Positions 34,336 through 42,590 of a stretch of DNA of 64,000 bases are shown here, piece after piece. Source of the stretch: Paractinoplanes aksuensis (GTDB lineage Bacteria > Actinomycetota > Actinomycetes > Mycobacteriales > Micromonosporaceae). Position 1 is the stretch's first letter. Each line of letters begins with the position of its first letter. Location: assembly GCF_024137025.1 (NCBI RefSeq), contig NZ_JAMYJR010000007.1, positions 62,001-126,000 on the forward strand, given 5' to 3'. The notes beneath the pieces are model-generated. The model did not search any database. It had not been told where the DNA came from and saw only the letters and a list, made by a program, of their open reading frames with translations. The translations under genes were made by a program, and so were the position numbers.

Positions 34336-34677
34336 ATGGTCACCGTCGAGGACGTCCGGCGGGTGGTCCGCGACCTCCCGCGCAGCTCGGAACACCTGAT
34401 AGCCGACCGCGTGAAGTTCCGCGTCGGCACCATCGTCTACGTCGCGTTCTCCCGCGACGAGACCACCATGGGCTTCACCTACCCCAAAGAGGAACGCGAC
34501 GCCCTGATCACCGCCCAGCCGGCCACGTTCCACCTGCCCCGCGAGTCCGACCTGCGCTTCAACTGGGTCCAGGCCTGGCTGTCCGCCCTCGACCACGACC
34601 AGATGACCGAACTGATCCGCGACGCCTGGCGCATGGTCGTCCCCAAGAAAGTCTGGTCCGCCCACCTTCGCACCTGA
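34336..34677 (+). CDS. YjbR/MmcQ family protein
   Basis: A 113-residue protein of the YjbR/MmcQ superfamily (CyaY-like fold). Opening VTVEDVRRVVRDLPRS, central FRVGTIVYVAFSRDETTMGF and C-terminal ALDHDQMTELIRDAWRMVVPKK match the family, whose molecular role is unknown. TAGGTT at 34324-34329 ends 6 nt before ATG, indicating a leaderless transcript; the TAG of this box is also the previous gene's stop codon. Confidence 0.88.
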   Translation: MVTVEDVRRVVRDLPRSSEHLIADRVKFRVGTIVYVAFSRDETTMGFTYPKEERDALITAQPATFHLPRESDLRFNWVQAWLSALDHDQMTELIRDAWRMVVPKKVWSAHLRT

Positions 34678-35174
34678 TCCACCCCCACCGCACCCGCCCC
34701 TCCCGCGCAGACAGCCGAGTGTCATCCGCGGAGCCCAGCAGCCCTCCCGCAGAGACGGCGGCCTCGTTCCCGGGCAAACGTCTCCCACCCGCCCAGCCGG
34801 GCAGCCCCGCTTGCACAGGCGCGACCCGCTCGCGCAAGCGGGCGATCACTTTGTGAACGCTCGGCTCTACTCGCGCAAGCGGGCGACCCGCTCACGCAGG
34901 CGTGCGACCCCGCTCGCAAGACGTCTCCCACCTGCCCAGCCGGGCGACCCCGCTCGCGCAAGCGGGCGGCTCGCACAGGCGGGCGACCCCGCTCGCACAG
35001 GCGGGCGATCACTTTGTGAACGCTCGGCTCTACTCGCGCAAGCGGCGACCCGCTCGCACATGCGCGCGACCCCGCTCGCACAGACGAATCCCACCTGCCC
35101 AGCCGGGCGACCCCGCTCGCGCAAGCGGGCGACCCGCTCGCACAGGCGGGCGATCACTTTGTGAACGCTCGGCT
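34678..35174. other. 497-bp non-coding region between convergent genes, mostly repeats
   Basis: No gene is supported. Open frames here arise from repeat sequence. It holds the nested array listed separately at 34779-35190; bases 34678-34778 are C-rich and featureless. Confidence 0.7.
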
Positions 35175-35190
35175 CTACTCGCGCAAGCGG
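34779..35190. repeat. Nested tandem array incorporating the 3' end of the oxidoreductase gene
   Basis: Three units begin at 34779, 34921 and 35084, each opening with a CGTCTCCCACCTGCCCAGCC-type block (the third reads CGAATCCCACC). Each contains a 40-bp segment with GATCACTTTGTGAACGCTCG, found at 34842-34881, 35005-35044 and 35150-35189. Within units, shorter motifs such as CCGCTCGCGCAAGCGGGCGA recur. The third 40-bp copy runs into the last codons and stop of the 6PGDH-type gene (35175-35177), so the array looks built by duplication of that gene end. Confidence 0.85.
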
Positions 35191-36023
35191 GCAGCGATCT
35201 CGGCCGGGGTGAGGGTGCGGTCGTCCTCCGGGTCGGCGTCGGCCAGTGGGGTGCGGGCGATGGTGGCGTAGACGTCGGCGATCGCGGTGAACAGGTCCGG
35301 GGGTAGGCCGGCGGCCTGCTGGGTCGCGGCCACCTCGCGCATCTCGTCGACGAAGCGGGCGGCCTTGGTGGCCGAGCGGGCCACTCCCGAGACGTCGGCC
35401 AAGCCGTTGCGGCCCAGGTCGGCCAGCACTTCGTCCAGCACGCCGTGAGCGTCGGCCATGCGCAGGGACTGGGTGATCAGGGCGGTCAGGCCCTTGTAGA
35501 CGCTGCCCGTGCACATCTTGAGGGCGCTGGCCGAGCCCATCCGGTCGCCCAGCACGATCGGCTCGACCTGGCCCGACCACGGAAGATCGGCCACCATTGC
35601 TGCGTCCGGGCCGGAGAGATAGAGCCGGGCCCCCGGTCGTACGGTGGGCGGTGGGCCTGAGATCGACCCGTCGATCACTCTCACACCGGTCAGCGCCTCG
35701 GCCACCTCGACCATCGTCGTCGGGGACACCGCGTTGAGATCGGCCACGATCAAGTCGCCGGTTGGCCGGCGGCGGTTCTGCGCGGCTATCGCTTTCGCGG
35801 TGGCGACAGCCGATCCGGGTGGCGTCACCGAGAGCACGATGTCGGCCGCCGCGATCACCTCGGCCAGACTGGGGAGCAGCTCGAGCCCGGCCTGGGTGGC
35901 CAAGCGCGCGGTGCGGGCCGACCTCCCCTCGAGCGTGGTGATCACCCGGGCGCCGCCCTCGCGCAGGGCCGCCCCCAGACCTGAACCCATGAACCCCGCG
36001 CTGACCAGCCCGACCGTCGACAC
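35175..36023 (-). CDS. NAD(P)-dependent 6-phosphogluconate dehydrogenase-like oxidoreductase (DUF1932 type)
   Basis: A 282-residue beta-hydroxyacid-dehydrogenase-family protein. Residues 1-150 form the Rossmann domain (GLVSAGFMGSGLG dinucleotide loop, IVLSVTPPGSA, VADLNAVSP). The C-terminal helical domain carries the catalytic-Lys region SALKMCTGSVYKG and ends IAARLRE. GTG 36023 starts exactly at the first strand and is preceded by GGGGGAGG. The substrate is unknown. The last five codons are part of the downstream repeat unit, so the C-terminus may itself be repeat-derived. Confidence 0.85.
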   Translation of the reverse strand: MSTVGLVSAGFMGSGLGAALREGGARVITTLEGRSARTARLATQAGLELLPSLAEVIAAADIVLSVTPPGSAVATAKAIAAQNRRRPTGDLIVADLNAVSPTTMVEVAEALTGVRVIDGSISGPPPTVRPGARLYLSGPDAAMVADLPWSGQVEPIVLGDRMGSASALKMCTGSVYKGLTALITQSLRMADAHGVLDEVLADLGRNGLADVSGVARSATKAARFVDEMREVAATQQAAGLPPDLFTAIADVYATIARTPLADADPEDDRTLTPAEIAARLRE

Positions 36024-36074
36024 CGCCCGATCCTCCCCCGCGTGACACGCAACATCAACAACACCGTGCCGAGT

Positions 36075-36480
36075 GGCCACGCCGCCGCGCCGCCGTGCCA
36101 CCGCCGCGCCGCCGTGCCACCGCCGCGCCGCCGCCACGCCACCCCGCACCGCCACGCCACCGCACCGCACTGCCACGCCACCCCGCCACGCCACGCCACG
36201 CCGCTCAGCACCGCACCGCACCGCACCGCCACGCCGCGCCGCACCGCCACGCCACCCCGCCACGCCGCACCGCCGCACCACTCCACTCCGCCGCACCACC
36301 GCGCCGCGCCACCCCGCCACACCGCTGCACCGCCCCGCCACGCCGCACCGCCACCCCGCCGCACCGCCGCACCACCCCGCCCCGCCGCCCCGCCACATCG
36401 CTGCACCGCCCCGCACCGCCGCACCGCGCCGCCGCACCGCCCGCTGCGCCACCGCACCACCGCACCGCGCCGCTGCGCCG
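36075..36480. repeat. Low-complexity CCGCCACGCC/CACCGC array
   Basis: About 400 bp of degenerate short repeats with units of 5 and 10 bases or so, strongly strand-asymmetric (C and A on +, G and T on -). It lies directly upstream of the 6PGDH-type gene, so that gene's promoter must be in the 50 bp next to its start or across the array. Confidence 0.85.
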
Positions 36481-36571
36481 GGTGGCAACGGCCGACGCGC
36501 CGAGACGCCACGCCGTGGACTTAGAAGTTGGTTGATCGGTGTGGTAGCTCTACTAGGGCATGTGCTGGCAG

Positions 36572-36601
36572 TTGGCCATGTCACAGCCGATGTCATACTT
36601 T
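36572..36601 (+). promoter_or_regulatory. lacI promoter with CGATGTCA half-site
   Basis: TTGGCC (36572-36577), 18-bp spacer, TACTTT (36596-36601). The spacer contains CGATGTCA at 36588-36595, identical to half of the operator before the sugar-binding protein gene, suggesting autoregulation. Confidence 0.5.
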
Positions 36602-36634
36602 GGCTGTCCCGCCACTGAGAGTGCTCGGAGCGTT

Positions 36635-37651
36635 ATGCCCGCCGACGATGTGACCGTTCGCCGGCCCACGTTGACTCAGGTGGCCGCGCTGGCCGGTGTC
36701 AGCCTCAAGACCGCCTCCCGGGCGCTCAACCAGGAACCCAACGTGGCCCCCGCCACCGGCCGCCGGGTGCGGGACGCGGCCGACCTGCTCGGCTACCGGC
36801 TCAACGGGATCGCCCGCGAGCTGCGGCGCGGCGCCACCTCGGCCCTGGTCGGGCTGGTCAGCGGCGACCTGACCAACCCGTTCTATTCGGCCGTGGCCTC
36901 GGGGATAGAGCGTGAGCTGCGGCAACACGGGTTGCTGCTGATCACGGCCAACAACGACGAGGACGCCATGCTGGAACGCAGCCTGGTCGACGCCTTCCTC
37001 GAACGACGCGTACGGGCCCTGCTGGTGATCCCCAGCGCCGACGACCACGAGTATCTGGCCATCGAGGGCAATCACGGCGTGCCGTTCGTCTTCCTCGACC
37101 GGCCGCCGGACGGGCTGGCCGCCGACGCCGTCCTCATAGACAACGTGGGCGGCGCGCGGTCGGCCGGCGAACACCTGCTGGCCGCCGGACATCGGCGGAT
37201 CGCGCTGGTCGCCGACCTGGTGCGCATGGCCCCGCAGCAGGGCCGGATCGACGGCTTCGTGGGTGCGATGCGGGCCGCCGGCAACAACGCGTGGGAGCCC
37301 TACATCCGCACCGATGTCCACGATGTACGGCATGCCGAGCGCACCGTGCGCGAGCTGCTCACGCTCGACCCGCCCCCGACGGCGATCTTCACGACCAACA
37401 ACCGGCTCACCACCGGCGCCCTGCGCGGCATGCGCGGCCTGGCCGACCCACCGGCCCTGCTCGGCTTCGACGACTTCGACCTGGCCGACGTGCTGGGCAC
37501 CACCGTCGTCGCCCACGACATGACCGCCCTCGGCCGCGAGGCAGCCCGGCTCGCCTACGAGCGCATCAGCGGCCACACCGGCCCCGCCCGAACCATCGTG
37601 ATTTCCACATCTATCATTGCCCGCGGCTCGGGCGAGCGTCCTCCCCGCTGA
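36635..37651 (+). CDS. LacI family transcriptional regulator
   Basis: A 338-residue repressor. The N-terminal HTH and hinge (PTLTQVAALAGVSLKTASRALN, then RDAADLLGYRLN) precede a periplasmic-binding-protein fold (GLVSGDLTNPFYS, FVFLDRPPDG, VGGARSAGEHLLAAGH, AIFTTNNRLTTGAL, LLGFDDFDLADVL). ATG 36635 has CGGAG 7 nt upstream. Position before a CUT1 sugar importer, and matching half-sites in its own promoter and the importer's, suggest that it controls sugar uptake; the inducer is unknown. Confidence 0.94.
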   Translation: MPADDVTVRRPTLTQVAALAGVSLKTASRALNQEPNVAPATGRRVRDAADLLGYRLNGIARELRRGATSALVGLVSGDLTNPFYSAVASGIERELRQHGLLLITANNDEDAMLERSLVDAFLERRVRALLVIPSADDHEYLAIEGNHGVPFVFLDRPPDGLAADAVLIDNVGGARSAGEHLLAAGHRRIALVADLVRMAPQQGRIDGFVGAMRAAGNNAWEPYIRTDVHDVRHAERTVRELLTLDPPPTAIFTTNNRLTTGALRGMRGLADPPALLGFDDFDLADVLGTTVVAHDMTALGREAARLAYERISGHTGPARTIVISTSIIARGSGERPPR

Positions 37652-37847
37652 CCCACCAAGAACGAACACGAGCGGCGAAGAGATCGACAGTCGGCGAGAC
37701 GGAGGGTGCCCGAAATGACCGCACCCGCTGCCCGCGCCAGGAGTTCGACAAGTGCCGAAATAAGGCCTCAGAACGGCGTTTTCGCAGGCCAGCTAGGGAT
37801 CGCTCAGGTAGCGACAATCAGCGCACGTAACGACACGGAAACAGCCG

Positions 37848-37877
37848 TTGACACTTGTGCGGTTCAGGCGGCACGGT
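37848..37877 (+). promoter_or_regulatory. Candidate promoter of the sugar importer
   Basis: TTGACA (37848-37853) is a perfect -35. The best -10 at 18 bp is CACGGT (37872-37877), which is weak. The operator lies about 14 bp downstream, a repressing position. Confidence 0.4.
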
Positions 37878-37890
37878 AACCCCCATCGCG

Positions 37891-37904
37891 TGACAACGAT
37901 GTCA
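37891..37904. promoter_or_regulatory. LacI-type operator before the sugar-binding protein
   Basis: TGACAACGATGTCA, a 14-bp palindrome with the central CG typical of LacI-family sites and one mismatch pair. It ends 24 bp before the ATG of the binding-protein gene. Confidence 0.65.
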
Positions 37905-37928
37905 ATATTTCGATGGGAGATAGTCGGG

Positions 37929-39239
37929 ATGGTCTTCAGTCCTGTTAAGGGTGGCGGGCGGGGCGGTCGGATGGGGCTCACTCGACGGGCTGCCGTTGCG
38001 GCTGTCGGTGTCGCCGCGCTCCTGACCGCCGGGGCCTGTGGGTCCAGTGACGACAATGGCGGCGGGTCCGGCTCGACAAAGGTAGAAGTCTTCACCTGGT
38101 GGGCCGACGGCGGCGAGAAGGCCGGCCTCGACGGCCTGGTCAAGCAGTTCGGCACCGACTGCGCCGGGCAGACCTTCGAGAACGGCGCGGTGGCCGGTGG
38201 CGCCGGCGCCAACGCGAAGTCCGTGCTCGCGTCCCGCCTGCAGCAGGGCACCCCGCCCGACACGTTCCAGGCCCACGCCGGCGCCGAGCTGAGCGACTAC
38301 ATCCTGGCCGGTCAGGTCGAGGACATCAGCGCCGACTACGACGCGTGGGGTCTCAAGCAGGCCTTCCCGCAGGGCCTGATCGACAACCTGACCGTCGAGG
38401 GCAAGATCTACTCGGTCCCGGCCAACATCCACCGCGCCAACGTCGTGTGGACGAACAAGAAGGTGCTGGCCGACGCCGGTATCACCAAGGACCCGACCGA
38501 CCTGGCCGGCTTCATCGCCGACCTGGACAAGGTCAAGGCCAAGGGCATCAAGGCGCCGCTCGCGATCGGCAAGGACTGGACGCAGCTGATGCTGTTCGAG
38601 TCGGTGCTGATCACCGACCTCGGCCCGGAGAAGTTCACCGGCCTGTGGAACGGCACCACCGACTGGAACGACCCGCTGGTCACCAAGGCCATCAACGACT
38701 TCAAGACGCTGCTGACCTACACGAACACCGACCGCGACGCGCTCGACTGGACCGACGCCGAGAAGCTGGTCATGGACGGCAAGGCGGCGTACCAGCTGAT
38801 GGGTGACTGGGAGGCGGCCGACCTGGACGCCAAGAAGTTCACCGACTACGCGTGGTTCACGTTCCCGGGCAACGGCGACACGTTCCAGTGGCTGGCCGAC
38901 TCGTTCGTGCTGCCCAAGGGGGCCAACAACCCCGAGGGTACGAAGTGCTGGCTGAAGACCGTCGGCTCGGCCGCCGGCCAGAAGGCGTTCAACACCACCA
39001 AGGGCTCGATCCCGGCCCGTACGGACGCCGCGCCGGCCGACTACCCGAAGTACCAGCAGGCCGCCATGGCCGACTGGAAGTCGTTCAAGCAGGTGCCGTC
39101 GTGCGCCCACGGTTCGGCCTGCTCGCAGGGCTGGCAGGGGGCGGCCAACTCGGCCCTCGGCGCCTTCTCGACCAAGCAGGACGTCCCCGCGCTGCAGAAG
39201 GCCCTGGCCACCGCCGCGTCGCAGTTCGTCAAGAAGTAA
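37929..39239 (+). CDS. CUT1 sugar ABC transporter substrate-binding lipoprotein
   Basis: A 436-residue extracellular lipoprotein. The signal (VAAVGVAALLTAGAC) ends in a lipobox with the lipidated Cys. Mature segments VEVFTWWADGGEKAGLDGL, TFQAHAGAEL, GKIYSVPANIHRANVVWTN and LPKGANNPEGTKCWL match the binding proteins of glucose/mannose-type importers. Four Cys may form two disulfides. ATG 37929 has GGGAGA upstream; 37971 is an alternative giving a shorter signal. It is followed by a hairpin and two permeases; no ATPase is present, so a shared MsiK-type ATPase is presumably used. Confidence 0.92.
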   Translation: MVFSPVKGGGRGGRMGLTRRAAVAAVGVAALLTAGACGSSDDNGGGSGSTKVEVFTWWADGGEKAGLDGLVKQFGTDCAGQTFENGAVAGGAGANAKSVLASRLQQGTPPDTFQAHAGAELSDYILAGQVEDISADYDAWGLKQAFPQGLIDNLTVEGKIYSVPANIHRANVVWTNKKVLADAGITKDPTDLAGFIADLDKVKAKGIKAPLAIGKDWTQLMLFESVLITDLGPEKFTGLWNGTTDWNDPLVTKAINDFKTLLTYTNTDRDALDWTDAEKLVMDGKAAYQLMGDWEAADLDAKKFTDYAWFTFPGNGDTFQWLADSFVLPKGANNPEGTKCWLKTVGSAAGQKAFNTTKGSIPARTDAAPADYPKYQQAAMADWKSFKQVPSCAHGSACSQGWQGAANSALGAFSTKQDVPALQKALATAASQFVKK

Positions 39240-39252
39240 GCACCTTCAGGTG

Positions 39253-39283
39253 ATGGGGGCGGCCACCGAGCCGCCCCCATTTT
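39253..39283 (+). terminator. Intra-operon hairpin after the binding-protein gene
   Basis: Arms ATGGGGGCGGC (39253-39263) and GCCGCCCCCAT (39270-39280), 6-nt loop, then TTTT. It sits between binding protein and permease genes and should reduce readthrough, giving more binding protein than permease. Confidence 0.75.
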
Positions 39284-39307
39284 CCGCTTTTCCCAAAAGG
39301 AGCCCGG

Positions 39308-40201
39308 ATGCGCAAACTCCGGCACTGGGGACCGGGCCTCTTGCTGCTCTCCCCGTCGCTGATCCTGCTGGCCATCTTTGTCTACGGCCTGATCGCCTGG
39401 ACGACCAAAGTCTCCGTCTCCGACGAGCACAACGCGCTCGGGTCGAAGGGCTTTGTCGGCCTGGAGAACTACACGAAGCTGTTCACCGAGGACATCAACG
39501 ACCGGTTCACCCACTCGCTCAAGAACCTGGCCCTCTTCACGATCGTGTTCCTGGTCGGGGCGATGTTCTTCGGTCTGCTCTGGGCCTTCATCCTCGAGCG
39601 CGGAGTCAAGGCGGAAGGCTTCTTCCGTACGGTCTATCTGTTCCCCATGGCCGTGTCGTTCGTGGCGTCGGGTGTGGTGTGGCGCTGGTTGATGAATCCG
39701 AACAAGGGCGAGAACGCGGGCGGTCTCAACGCCGTACTCGGGGGTCTCGGTCTTGATTTCGCCCAGAGCACCTGGTGGACCAATCCGAACTGGGGCATGG
39801 CGTCGATGGCCATTCCCGCCATCTGGCAGCTCGCCGGTTATGTGATGGCGTTGTTCCTGGCCGGCTTCCGGGGCATCCCGGCCGAACTGCGCGAGGCCGC
39901 CGCCATGGATGGCGCTTCGACGTACCGGCTGTACCGCAACGTGATCTTCCCGCAGCTGACGCCGGTGGCGCTGTCGGCGCTGATCATCCTCGGCCACATG
40001 TCGATGAAGATGTTCGACCTGATCATGAGCGTCTCGGGACCGCAGTGGCTGACCGAGGTGCCCGCCATCTATGTCTGGCAGACGCTGCTGACCAGCGACT
40101 ACGCCAAGGCCGCGGCCATCTCGATCATCCTGCTGCTGCTCGTCGCCGTCGTCATCGTGCCGTATCTGATCTACACGAACCGGCAGGAGAAGAACGCATG
40201 A
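39308..40201 (+). CDS. CUT1 sugar ABC transporter permease 1
   Basis: A 297-residue MalF-type permease with six membrane helices. The cytoplasmic EAA loop reads ELREAAAMDGASTYRLYRNVIFPQL (marked about residues 195-219), the site that contacts the ATPase. An AAAAGGAG ribosome site precedes ATG. Its stop overlaps the start of permease 2. Confidence 0.94.
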   Translation: MRKLRHWGPGLLLLSPSLILLAIFVYGLIAWTTKVSVSDEHNALGSKGFVGLENYTKLFTEDINDRFTHSLKNLALFTIVFLVGAMFFGLLWAFILERGVKAEGFFRTVYLFPMAVSFVASGVVWRWLMNPNKGENAGGLNAVLGGLGLDFAQSTWWTNPNWGMASMAIPAIWQLAGYVMALFLAGFRGIPAELREAAAMDGASTYRLYRNVIFPQLTPVALSALIILGHMSMKMFDLIMSVSGPQWLTEVPAIYVWQTLLTSDYAKAAAISIILLLLVAVVIVPYLIYTNRQEKNA

Positions 40202-41082
40202 CGACGGTCGCCACTCCCCCGGCCGCGGTCGAGACGCTCGCGCCGAAACGCAAGCCGCGCCAGAAGACCGGACCCGGGTCGATCTTCAAGTACCTGCTGG
40301 CGCTGATCTTCCTGATCATCGTGCTCATGCCGATGTACGTGCTGATCGTGACCAGCTTCAAGTCGGGCGCCGACATCGGCGTGACCAGCCAGTGGAACCT
40401 GCCCGAGACGTGGACCCTGGCGTCGTGGGAGAAGGCCTGGAACGTCCTGCGCCCGTCCTTCATCCGCACGTTCGAGCTGGCCGTCCCGGTCGCGATCATC
40501 TCGTCGCTGATCGGCGCGGCCAACGGCTTCGTGCTCAGCCGCTGGCGCTTCCCCGGCGCCGACGTCGTGTTCACGCTGATCCTGTTCGGCATGTTCATCC
40601 CGTACCAGGCCGTCATGATCCCGCTGCGCGAGATCGTCACGACGCTCGGCATCCCGCCCGGCATCACGACGCTGGTCTTCGTGCACTGCGTGTACGGCAT
40701 CCCGATCTGCACGCTGATCTTCCGGAACTACTACGCCACCACGGTTCCCGAGGAGCTGATCGAGGCGGCCCGGGTCGACGGCGCGGGGCTGCTGCGCACG
40801 TTCGGCCGGATCATCCTGCCGATCTCGATCCCCGGCTTCGTGGTCACGATCATCTGGCAGTTCACGTCGGCCTGGAACGACTACCTGTTCGCCATCTTCC
40901 TGTCGAACACGCGGAACGGCCCGATCACCATCGCCCTGAACGCTCTGGCCGGGGCCCAGTCCCCCGACTACGCGGCGTCGATGGCCGGCGCGCTCATCAC
41001 GTCGCTGCCCACGCTGCTCGTCTACGTGTTGCTCGGCCGCTGGTTCATCGGCGGCCTCATGGCGGGGTCGGTCAAAAGCTGA
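40198..41082 (+). CDS. CUT1 sugar ABC transporter permease 2
   Basis: A 294-residue MalG-type permease. A basic cytoplasmic N-terminus (ETLAPKRKPRQKT) precedes six helices; the EAA loop is EELIEAARVDGAGLLRTFGR and the end is IGGLMAGSVKS, as usual. ATG 40198 overlaps permease 1 (ATGA). No ATPase or glycosidase follows, so the operon ends here. Confidence 0.94.
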   Translation: MTTVATPPAAVETLAPKRKPRQKTGPGSIFKYLLALIFLIIVLMPMYVLIVTSFKSGADIGVTSQWNLPETWTLASWEKAWNVLRPSFIRTFELAVPVAIISSLIGAANGFVLSRWRFPGADVVFTLILFGMFIPYQAVMIPLREIVTTLGIPPGITTLVFVHCVYGIPICTLIFRNYYATTVPEELIEAARVDGAGLLRTFGRIILPISIPGFVVTIIWQFTSAWNDYLFAIFLSNTRNGPITIALNALAGAQSPDYAASMAGALITSLPTLLVYVLLGRWFIGGLMAGSVKS

Positions 41083-41202
41083 CTCGCGGCCCCCGGCTCG
41101 CCCGACCGGCGGGCCGGGGGCACAGCACGGAGGATGACGATTCGGACAAATAACCCGTGGCGCAGGAGACGGCGGGGCAAGATCAGCCGTACTCTCTCGC
41201 CT

Positions 41203-41556
41203 GTGACCACCGAGGACGTCCGGCTGCCGCGCACCGCTCAGGGCTTCGCCGAGCGCATGGCGTACGCCTGCCAGAAAGACCCCGCCGAGATCGCGCGCCG
41301 CGTTCGGGTGCGCCGCGTGACCACCGCCCTGCTCGTGGGCTGGGCGGTCATCGTCCCCATTCTCGTCGTTTACGGCGTGACCGGCCGCCGGCACGAACCC
41401 GAGATCATCTCGATCGCCGCCGCCCTGACCGTGGGGCTGCCCTTCCTGGCCGCCGTCATCGCCACGCACGGCCGCCGGTTCGGGCTCGGTGGAACGTACG
41501 TCGTCCTGACGCTCCTGATGGTCCTGCCCGCGATCTGGGTCGCCCAGCTGCGCTAG
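41203..41556 (+). CDS. Small membrane protein of unknown function
   Basis: A 117-residue protein. A soluble N-terminus (LPRTAQGFAERMAYACQKDPAEIARRVR) precedes three membrane helices (VTTALLVGWAVIVPILVVY, IISIAAALTVGLPFLAAVI, TYVVLTLLMVLPAIWVA). GTG 41203 is preferred over an upstream ATG at 41134 because TACTCT (41190-41195) ends 7 nt before it. Family not recognised. Confidence 0.65.
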   Translation: MTTEDVRLPRTAQGFAERMAYACQKDPAEIARRVRVRRVTTALLVGWAVIVPILVVYGVTGRRHEPEIISIAAALTVGLPFLAAVIATHGRRFGLGGTYVVLTLLMVLPAIWVAQLR

Positions 41557-41574
41557 GTACGGCACGATGGGGCG

Positions 41575-42537
41575 ATGGCGGGCAAGAGTGCTGGTGAGGA
41601 GCGGGACGGGGTCGCGCTGACGAACCTCGACCAGGAACTGTTCGAGGACGCGGGCGCCACCAAACGCGACCTGGTCGACTATCTCGACGCGGTGCGCGAC
41701 TGCATGCTGCCGGTGCTGCACGATCGGCCGCTGTCGGTGATCCGCCTGCTGCGCGGCCAGGACAGATTCATGCAGAAAAATCTTCCGAAATACACGCCGG
41801 ACTGGGTGCCGCGGACCAAGGTGTGGGCCGAGGCGTCGCACCGCGAGGTCACGTACGGCCTGTGCAACGACCGCCGCACGCTGCTGTGGTTCGGCAACCA
41901 GCGCGCGATCGAATACCACCCGGCCCTGATGCTCACCGGCTCCCACGCCCCGACCCACCTGATCATGGATCTGGACCCGCCCGAGGGGGAGCACTTCCGG
42001 CTGGCCGTGCAGGCCGCCAAGCTCGTGCGCGAGGCTCTGGCCGGCGCCGGCATGTCCGGGGCGGTGAAGACGAGCGGTTCCAAGGGCGTCCACGTCTTCG
42101 TGCCGCTCGACGGCCAGGCCGACGCCGAGCAGGTGGCGGCCGCGACCCGCGCCGTAGCGGCCCGGGCCGAGCGCCTCGACCCCGAGCTGGCCACCACCGC
42201 GTTCATCCGCGACGACCGGCACGGCAAGGTCTTCCTCGACGCGACCCGCTCGGGCGGGGCGACGGTGGCCGCCGCGTTCAGCCCGCGCGTCCGCCCCGGC
42301 GTGCCCGTCTCGTTCCCGGTGCCGTGGGACGACCTCGACGACGTCACCCCGGCCGACTTCACCGTCCACACCGCACCCGGCCTGCTCGGCGGCGGCGACC
42401 CGTGGGCGTCCGCGATGCCGGCGCCACAACCGCTCGACCCGGGCCTGATCGACGAGGGCCGCACCATCCCGGTCGCCCGCGTCCAGGCCATGCACGAGGG
42501 CAAACGCCGCGCCAAGGCCCGCCGCGAAGCCGGCTGA
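41575..42537 (+). CDS. Standalone LigD-type primase/polymerase domain protein
   Basis: A 320-residue archaeo-eukaryotic-primase-type polymerase like the PolDom of bacterial LigD. Motif I MDLDPP carries the metal-binding Asp pair, the phosphate loop is TSGSKGVHVFVPL, and motif III is near KVFLDATRSGG. The early DQELFEDAGATKRDLVDYLDAV and RPLSVIRLLRGQDRFMQKN are characteristic. Such proteins fill gaps or add ribonucleotides during end joining and repair. No ligase, nuclease or Ku is adjacent, as for the PrimPol-like homologues of mycobacteria. Confidence 0.9.
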   Translation: MAGKSAGEERDGVALTNLDQELFEDAGATKRDLVDYLDAVRDCMLPVLHDRPLSVIRLLRGQDRFMQKNLPKYTPDWVPRTKVWAEASHREVTYGLCNDRRTLLWFGNQRAIEYHPALMLTGSHAPTHLIMDLDPPEGEHFRLAVQAAKLVREALAGAGMSGAVKTSGSKGVHVFVPLDGQADAEQVAAATRAVAARAERLDPELATTAFIRDDRHGKVFLDATRSGGATVAAAFSPRVRPGVPVSFPVPWDDLDDVTPADFTVHTAPGLLGGGDPWASAMPAPQPLDPGLIDEGRTIPVARVQAMHEGKRRAKARREAG

Positions 42538-42590
42538 CCTCGTCCCGTGTCCTTGGCGCGCCGACCGCAGGATCTTCCTACCCTGAGCGC

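Larger units (their letters stand above)
36024..36634. other. 611-bp intergenic region, mostly low-complexity DNA plus the lacI promoter
   Basis: From about 36075 to 36480 the + strand is almost entirely CC, CGC and CAC triplet-like mixtures (CCGCCACGCC, CACCGCCGCACC) with very few T. All six frames lie open over long distances because stop codons cannot form, so the apparent proteins here (His/Pro/Thr-rich or Cys/Gly/Trp-rich) are artefacts. The last 100 bp carry the lacI promoter. Confidence 0.8.

Noticed and set aside
34842..35189. CRISPR array
   Set aside because: Repeats are long, nested, of unequal spacing, with spacers that are themselves repeated; no cas genes.
34811..35306. Arg/Ala-rich open frames over the repeat array
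   Set aside because: Repeat-encoded, overlapping the end of a real gene, no family resemblance.
36042..36618. Several His/Pro/Thr-rich or Cys/Gly-rich open frames on both strands
   Set aside because: They exist because the low-complexity block cannot form stop codons; they have no start signals and no plausible fold.
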